From Chloroflexota bacterium (GTDB lineage Bacteria > Chloroflexota > Dehalococcoidia > Lucifugimonadales > JAPUKM01), in the NCBI GenBank assembly GCA_027295645.1, contig JAPUKM010000040.1:1-17118 (forward strand): a DNA stretch of 17,118 nucleotides, written 5' to 3'. The position numbers were made by a program, and so were the translations under genes. How positions within the stretch are numbered: the first letter of the stretch is position 1; every line of letters starts with the position of its first letter. Shown piece by piece: positions 13,623 to 17,118 of the stretch. A model generated the notes under the pieces. That model did not search any database. It was not told where the DNA came from and worked only from the letters and a program-made list of their open reading frames with translations.

Positions 13623-14681
13623 ATGGCTGAACGGTTGTTATCCGGCAAGCCGGTAGAGGAGGATGCTCCTCTGGAGGGCAGCCTGCGCCCTCGAAGACTG
13701 CCGGACTACGTCGGGCAGGAGCAGATCAAAGAGAACCTGAAGATATCCATCCTCGCCGCTCAGAAGCGGAAGGAGTCCCTGGACCACATCCTCCTGTACG
13801 GCCCCCCCGGTCTGGGCAAGACCACACTTGCCAACATCATCGCCGCGGAGATGGGCGTGAACATCAAGGTCACCTCCGGGCCAGCCGTGGAGCGGCCGGG
13901 AGACATGGCCGCCATCCTCACCAACCTGCGTGCCCACGACATCCTGTTCATCGACGAAATACACCGGTTGAGCAGGGTGGTGGAGGAGGTGCTGTACCCG
14001 GCCATGGAGGACTTCTTCCTCTCGTGGGTCATGGGCAAGGGCCTGGGTGCCCGTAACATCACCCTCAAGGTGCCTCCTTTTACGCTCATCGGGGCCACCA
14101 CCCGGTTCGCCATGGTCAGCGCACCCCTGCGAAACCGGTTCGGCGCCATCTACCGGCTCGACTTCTATGACGAGGCCGCGATTCAGGTGCTCCTTCGCCG
14201 CTCGGCGAGCATCCTCCAGGTGGAGGTCCAGCAGGAGGGCCTGGAAGAGATCGCACGCCGCTCCCGGGGCACGCCCAGAGTGGCCAACCGGCTGCTCAAG
14301 CGCGTGCGCGACTATGCCCAGGTGACCGCCGATGGCGTCGTCACCGGCGATCTCGCCAGGGAGGCGCTCGCCAAGCTCCAGATCGACCCCGCCGGACTGG
14401 ACGACGTGGACCACAAGGTGCTCAACACCATCGTGCAGAAGTTCCAGGGCGGCCCCGTGGGACTGGAGACCATCGCCGCCTCAATCAGCGAGGAGCCGGA
14501 CACCGTTATGGATGTCTACGAGCCGTTCCTGCTCCAGCTCGGCTTGCTAGAGCGTACGCCTCGCGGGCGGGTGGCGACCCGCCGTGCCTACGAGCATCTG
14601 GGCCTGCCCTACAAGGACAAGCAAGGCACAGCCCAGGGTGCCCTCTGGTCTACCGACGATGATGCCACTGCCGGCGAATAG
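13623..14681 (+). CDS. ruvB: Holliday junction branch migration helicase RuvB
   Basis: 352-residue AAA+ motor that drives branch migration of Holliday junctions with RuvA. Walker A is GPPGLGKT (60-67), Walker B ends in DEIH (111-114), sensor 1 is GATTR (157-161), and PLRNRFG (168-174) contains the arginine-finger region. The N-terminal LRPRRLPDYVGQ (21-32) and the C-terminal winged-helix segment with RTPRGR are typical. Length matches the family. ATG 13623 has only a weak ribosome site (GTAGGCC). ruvA and ruvC are not in the window. The next gene probably overlaps its end by about 20 bases. Confidence 0.97.
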   Translation: MAERLLSGKPVEEDAPLEGSLRPRRLPDYVGQEQIKENLKISILAAQKRKESLDHILLYGPPGLGKTTLANIIAAEMGVNIKVTSGPAVERPGDMAAILTNLRAHDILFIDEIHRLSRVVEEVLYPAMEDFFLSWVMGKGLGARNITLKVPPFTLIGATTRFAMVSAPLRNRFGAIYRLDFYDEAAIQVLLRRSASILQVEVQQEGLEEIARRSRGTPRVANRLLKRVRDYAQVTADGVVTGDLAREALAKLQIDPAGLDDVDHKVLNTIVQKFQGGPVGLETIAASISEEPDTVMDVYEPFLLQLGLLERTPRGRVATRRAYEHLGLPYKDKQGTAQGALWSTDDDATAGE

Positions 14682-15276
14682 GCGGACGCACCCCCGGCTG
14701 AGATGCGCAGTGGTGCTTCAGCGGAGTGCATCTCTTCTTCTCCTACCCCTGCTGGGATTCGCTCTCGGGTGCGGCTCCACCGCAACACCAACCCCGTTCC
14801 CTATCTCAACCACCATCACGCGCCTGCCCACCGCTACGCCGTTCCCCCTGCCCGCGCCGACCTCCACCTCCTCTCCTACAGTAACGACCACTCCGCTCCC
14901 TCCCACACCGCGGGTAGCGCTGGAGGGGGTGACCTTCACCGTCGAGCTGGCCACGACGCCTGAGGAGCGGGCCAGGGGCCTGATGGGCAGAGAGCGGTTG
15001 GGCGATACTCAGGGCATGCTCTTCATCTATCAGACCGATGTGACCCCTGGATTCTGGATGCGGGGGATGCTGATCTCCCTGGACATCGTATGGATCGATG
15101 CCGACGGCGTGGTTGCCGGAATCCAGCGGGAGGTGCCGCCCGCGCCCTCAACCACCGATCCCCCCCTGTACTACCCCCCGCGCCCCATACGGTACGTTCT
15201 GGAGATAAGCGCAGGAAGCGCCGGGGAGCTGGGCATCGAGCCTGGAAGCCAGGCGACCCTCCTGAGCATCCCCTGA
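14662..15276 (+). CDS. DUF192 domain lipoprotein
   Basis: About 204 residues. A hydrophobic stretch (SLLLLPLLGFALGC) ends in a plausible lipobox with Cys36, followed by a Thr/Pro-rich linker of some 45 residues (TATPTPFP..., PTSTSSPTV). Then comes a DUF192 domain: VTFTVELATTPEERARGLMGR, GMLFIY, PGFWMRGMLISLDIVWID and the C-terminal LEISAGSAGELGIEPG. DUF192 proteins are small beta-barrels of unknown biochemical role. The export signal places it on the outer face of the membrane. The start is uncertain: ATG 14662 (or 14659) overlaps ruvB, and GTG 14710 or 14713 would give a shorter, cleaner signal peptide. No start has a good ribosome site. The overlap suggests co-transcription with ruvB. Confidence 0.85.
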   Translation: MPLPANRRTHPRLRCAVVLQRSASLLLLPLLGFALGCGSTATPTPFPISTTITRLPTATPFPLPAPTSTSSPTVTTTPLPPTPRVALEGVTFTVELATTPEERARGLMGRERLGDTQGMLFIYQTDVTPGFWMRGMLISLDIVWIDADGVVAGIQREVPPAPSTTDPPLYYPPRPIRYVLEISAGSAGELGIEPGSQATLLSIP

Positions 15277-15281
15277 ATTGC

Positions 15282-15290
15282 TGCTATACT
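15282..15290 (+). promoter_or_regulatory. Candidate extended -10 promoter for the NIPSNAP gene
   Basis: TGCTATACT (TGn plus TATACT, 5/6) lies 61 bases before the GTG start, with no clear -35. A start near 15297 would give a leader of about 54 bases. Confidence 0.35.
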
Positions 15291-15350
15291 GTGCAGCCGC
15301 TGTCATGCTGAGCAAAACGACGCACCCGACCACCATTCAGGAGGTGACTT

Positions 15351-15674
15351 GTGATCTACGAGCTACGCATCTACGACACCCCGCCTGGCAAGCTGCCAGC
15401 GCTGAACGACAGGTTCGCCAACATCACCATGGGCTTCTTCAAGAAGCATGACATTCAGGTGGTGGGGTTCTGGACCGATGACGTGGGCGTGACCAACCGC
15501 CTCACCTACATCGTCTCCTACAAGGATATGGCCCACCGTGACCAGACCCGTGCGGCCTTCGCGGCAGACCCGGAGCGGGTGGCGGCCTTCGCGGAGACAG
15601 AGAAAGACGGCCCCCTGGTGGCCCGCATACAGAACACCATCCTGCGGCCTACCAGCTACTCCCCCATGCAGTAA
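15351..15674 (+). CDS. NIPSNAP family protein
   Basis: 107-residue protein with the NIPSNAP (dimeric alpha/beta-barrel, ferredoxin-like) fold. The N-terminus IYELRIYDTPPGKLPALNDRF is the family signature. FFKKHDIQVVGFWTDDVG (29-46), LTYIVSYKDMAHRD (51-64) and ILRPTSYSP (96-104) complete the domain. Bacterial members are single-domain proteins of unclear function, often near aromatic or xenobiotic catabolism genes. The GTG start at 15351 has an excellent GGAGGTGA (15340-15347). No ATG is available nearby in frame. It converges on the PHP phosphatase gene, leaving 138 bases in which I see no convincing terminator. Confidence 0.9.
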   Translation: MIYELRIYDTPPGKLPALNDRFANITMGFFKKHDIQVVGFWTDDVGVTNRLTYIVSYKDMAHRDQTRAAFAADPERVAAFAETEKDGPLVARIQNTILRPTSYSPMQ

Positions 15675-15812
15675 CCCAAGCCCTTACGGCATCCTGAACG
15701 TGACCACCACCGTCTCGTCCGCGGCAAGGAGAAGGTACAGGAGGACCGTCCCTGGGTGAGTTGATACTGCTCCCTGTCTCGACTCGGCCTGGGAGCGGGT
15801 GCGCGAGGGAGC

Positions 15813-16586
15813 TCACCTCTGTCCTGGCCATGAGAGGATTCGCCGAGCGGGCTGGGCCTCCGGTAGCCGCACCGTACCATCGGATACGATCGCCTGGGGA
15901 TTCTGCTCGGTGAGGAGCCTCGCTCCCGCCATCCCCACCAGGTCCTCCACGGCCCGAGCGGCCTCGAAGAGCACCGGTGGGCGGTACGATCCGGGCGAAT
16001 GTCCATCGGAGGCGATGGCATGGACCAGGTTGTGCTGGACCAGGTATTCAGCGCTTCTCTGTGCCTCCGGCCCAAAGTGGCCCAACAGACTTCCTCCGGT
16101 GACCTGACTCACCACTCCGCACTCTACCAGATCGGCCAGGATATCCGGCTGTTTCTGAATCGTAGCCTGTCGCTCCGGGTGGGCCAGCACCGGCACCATG
16201 CCCCGCACCTGTATCTGGAACAGCGCCTCACTTATATACGGAGGGTACTGAAGGAAATTGATCTCTACCAGGAGATAACGGGAGTTGTTGAGTGTTATTG
16301 CGATTCCGCGGCGGACATCGTCGATCAGGTCCATGGTCAGCAGGTGCTCGGCGCCTACGAGCACCTCGATCCCGAGACCTCGGCTCGTACGGTTGAAGTC
16401 CGCCACCCACTGGTCCAGTGCCCTTCTCCCACCGTGGGCCGCTACCTGTCTGGCATGAGGTGTAGCCACCACCACACTGGTGCCGTCGGTGGCGGCCACT
16501 TGGGCCATTGCAAATGCCTCCTCCGCACGCTCCGGTCCATCATCAATGGCGGGAAGAATGTGGCAGTGGAGGTCGTATGCACTCAT
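15813..16586 (-). CDS. CpsB/CapC-type PHP-domain tyrosine phosphatase
   Basis: 257-residue PHP-superfamily metal-dependent phosphatase of the CpsB/CapC/YwqE group, which dephosphorylates tyrosine kinases that control capsule and exopolysaccharide assembly. Metal ligands and motifs: DLHCHILPAIDDG (5-17; His7, His9, Asp15/16), ATPH (His44), GAEH (Glu80), AHPER (His136) and SDGHS (Asp194, His196). The length is typical (about 250). ATG 16586 has TGGAG eight bases ahead. No partner tyrosine kinase or polysaccharide gene is in the window. Phosphatase activity is inferred from the family; other PHP phosphoesterases cannot be excluded. Confidence 0.9.
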   Translation of the reverse strand: MSAYDLHCHILPAIDDGPERAEEAFAMAQVAATDGTSVVVATPHARQVAAHGGRRALDQWVADFNRTSRGLGIEVLVGAEHLLTMDLIDDVRRGIAITLNNSRYLLVEINFLQYPPYISEALFQIQVRGMVPVLAHPERQATIQKQPDILADLVECGVVSQVTGGSLLGHFGPEAQRSAEYLVQHNLVHAIASDGHSPGSYRPPVLFEAARAVEDLVGMAGARLLTEQNPQAIVSDGTVRLPEAQPARRILSWPGQR

Positions 16587-16606
16587 GACGCTCCACTATA
16601 CTCAAC

Positions 16607-16622
16607 CACCGGTGATATACCA
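16607..16622 (-). promoter_or_regulatory. Candidate extended -10 with adjoining palindrome before the PHP phosphatase gene
   Basis: Leftward TGGTATATC (16622-16614) is an extended -10, followed at once by the palindrome CACCGGTG (16614-16607). The same -10/palindrome junction occurs at the mutase promoter (10343-10330). The -35 region is poor. Confidence 0.35.
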
Positions 16623-16670
16623 TGAAGATACCGTTAAATTGCCGACGCTCTGCGATCTACCGACTTTGGG

Positions 16671-16706
16671 CGGCTCAGCCGTCCATCATCCCGGTCGCCT
16701 GAGCCG
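16671..16706. repeat. 8-base inverted repeat around the stop of the last gene
   Basis: CGGCTCAG (16671-16678) and CTGAGCCG (16699-16706) are perfect inverted copies separated by 20 bases that include the leftward stop codon (16688-16686). No T-run follows on the leftward strand. It could be a weak Rho-independent-like or processing hairpin. Confidence 0.35.
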
Positions 16707-17048
16707 AGCGGCGCGCACCAGCTCTCGTATCACTATCTCGCCCTGCTCCTGCAACATCAGGGCGCGGGTGGCCTCAATCAAGGGCCTGTCCGCTTCCGGA
16801 TCACCGTACTCGTGCGTCTCCATGTACTGTGTCCACTCCTCCACGGAGTCGAAGCGATGAAGGAACTCGAATTCCGTCTGGGCCTCCTCCAGAAAAAGCC
16901 CCTGCTCAACAGTTGAAGCAAGCACCCTGCGTGCGGCATGGATATCGCCGATAAACGACGATTCGTCCAGGTGACCTACATCGACACGGCGCCCACTGAA
17001 GTGAACCTCGATATGAGAATTGTATGGCTGCGGGTGGATATCCAGCAT
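16686..17048 (-). CDS. Protein resembling the C-terminal part of a class I methyltransferase; 5' end probably frameshifted
   Basis: The clean frame from ATG 17048 gives 120 residues (MLDIHPQPYNSHIEVHF...). The same frame upstream reads VPLKGVGDALRNIHRALRPR, which resembles the 'aLreihRaLRPGGrLldi' helix-strand of SAM-dependent methyltransferases and runs directly into MLDIHPQP. The real protein therefore likely starts further upstream. The Gly-rich SAM-binding motif I is not present, so this is at most the second half of a methyltransferase fold, or a small derived family. The C-terminal half has FDSVEEWTQYM and GEIVIRELVRAARLRR. GGGGTG lies three bases before ATG 17048, too close to be a good ribosome site. 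The function is unknown. Confidence 0.55.
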   Translation of the reverse strand: MLDIHPQPYNSHIEVHFSGRRVDVGHLDESSFIGDIHAARRVLASTVEQGLFLEEAQTEFEFLHRFDSVEEWTQYMETHEYGDPEADRPLIEATRALMLQEQGEIVIRELVRAARLRRPG

Positions 17049-17118
17049 CTCACCCCGGGGCCGAAGGGCGCGGTGGATATTCCTAAGGGCGTCGCCGACG
17101 CCCTTGAGGGGTACTCAT
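17049..17118 (-). other. Coding-like 5' extension of the last gene with an apparent +1 frameshift at the ATG
   Basis: The last three bases of the window (17118-17116) read ATG leftward, but that frame stops after 11 codons. One base over, TGA (17117-17115) is followed by 22 open codons that continue in frame into the 120-residue protein. Removing one base near 17115 would join ATG to this frame and give a protein of about 144 residues. Either the sequence carries a one-base insertion or the gene is broken. Confidence 0.4.

Noticed and set aside
12337..13623. 428-residue minus-strand open frame opposite the membrane protein gene
   Set aside because: The plus-strand protein has membrane helices and conserved repeats. 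The antisense translation merely mirrors those repeats and lacks a ribosome site.
13638..14414. 258-residue minus-strand open frame inside ruvB
   Set aside because: It is a shadow of the Walker-motif-bearing ruvB gene and has no recognisable motif.
15675..15812. Possible small gene in the gap between the NIPSNAP and phosphatase genes
   Set aside because: The only open frame is a minus-strand overlap with the phosphatase gene. It has no ribosome site and its composition is low in information.

Overview
This 17.1 kb window is bacterial chromosome: GC-rich, tightly packed, with no mobile element, tRNA, rRNA or CRISPR array that I can see. The gene content suggests a Chloroflexota member, perhaps on the Dehalococcoidia/SAR202 side. 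The grounds are a Thr/Pro-rich linker lipoprotein of the kind common in that phylum, a large repeat-bearing membrane protein, a split B12-dependent mutase, and a yceD-rpmF-fabD-nusB-acpP gene order. This placement is inference from style, not from a marker gene.

Left block (1-5035): the first 20 codons of a leftward gene, then a rightward nitronate monooxygenase-like flavoenzyme, converging on an alpha/beta hydrolase. Divergent from the hydrolase is an operon of thiolase plus the A and B subunits of a 3-oxoacid CoA-transferase, behind a TTGACA-17-TACAAT promoter. Together these three can activate a 3-keto acid such as acetoacetate or 3-oxoadipate with CoA and cleave it thiolytically to acetyl-CoA.

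Central leftward block (10311-5060): split methylmalonyl-CoA mutase (catalytic subunit, then B12-binding subunit). This is followed by a housekeeping operon behind a perfect TTGACA-17-TATAAT promoter: yceD (DUF177), rpmF (ribosomal protein L32), fabD, nusB, acpP and an FMN-binding split-barrel protein. It links ribosome assembly, rRNA antitermination and the start of fatty-acid synthesis. A possible 9-residue leader peptide overlaps the yceD start. acpP appears to start at an ATA codon that fits both its Shine-Dalgarno and the family N-terminus.

Right block (10413-17118): a small DUF5658-like membrane protein (leftward). Divergent from it is an 884-residue membrane protein with four degenerate repeats of about 95 residues and three short 29-residue repeats, of unknown function. 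It is followed rightward by ruvB, a DUF192 lipoprotein and a NIPSNAP-family protein. Leftward genes at the edge are a CpsB/CapC-type PHP phosphatase and a methyltransferase-tail-like protein whose 5' end looks frameshifted exactly at the window edge.

No gap without a gene exceeds 300 bases. The two largest (2207-2437 and 10689-10899) are divergent promoter regions. I did not find a complete novel defence or mobile system. The most unusual items are the repeat-bearing membrane protein, the apparent ATA start of acpP, the yceD leader ORF and the inverted repeat over the mutase promoter.
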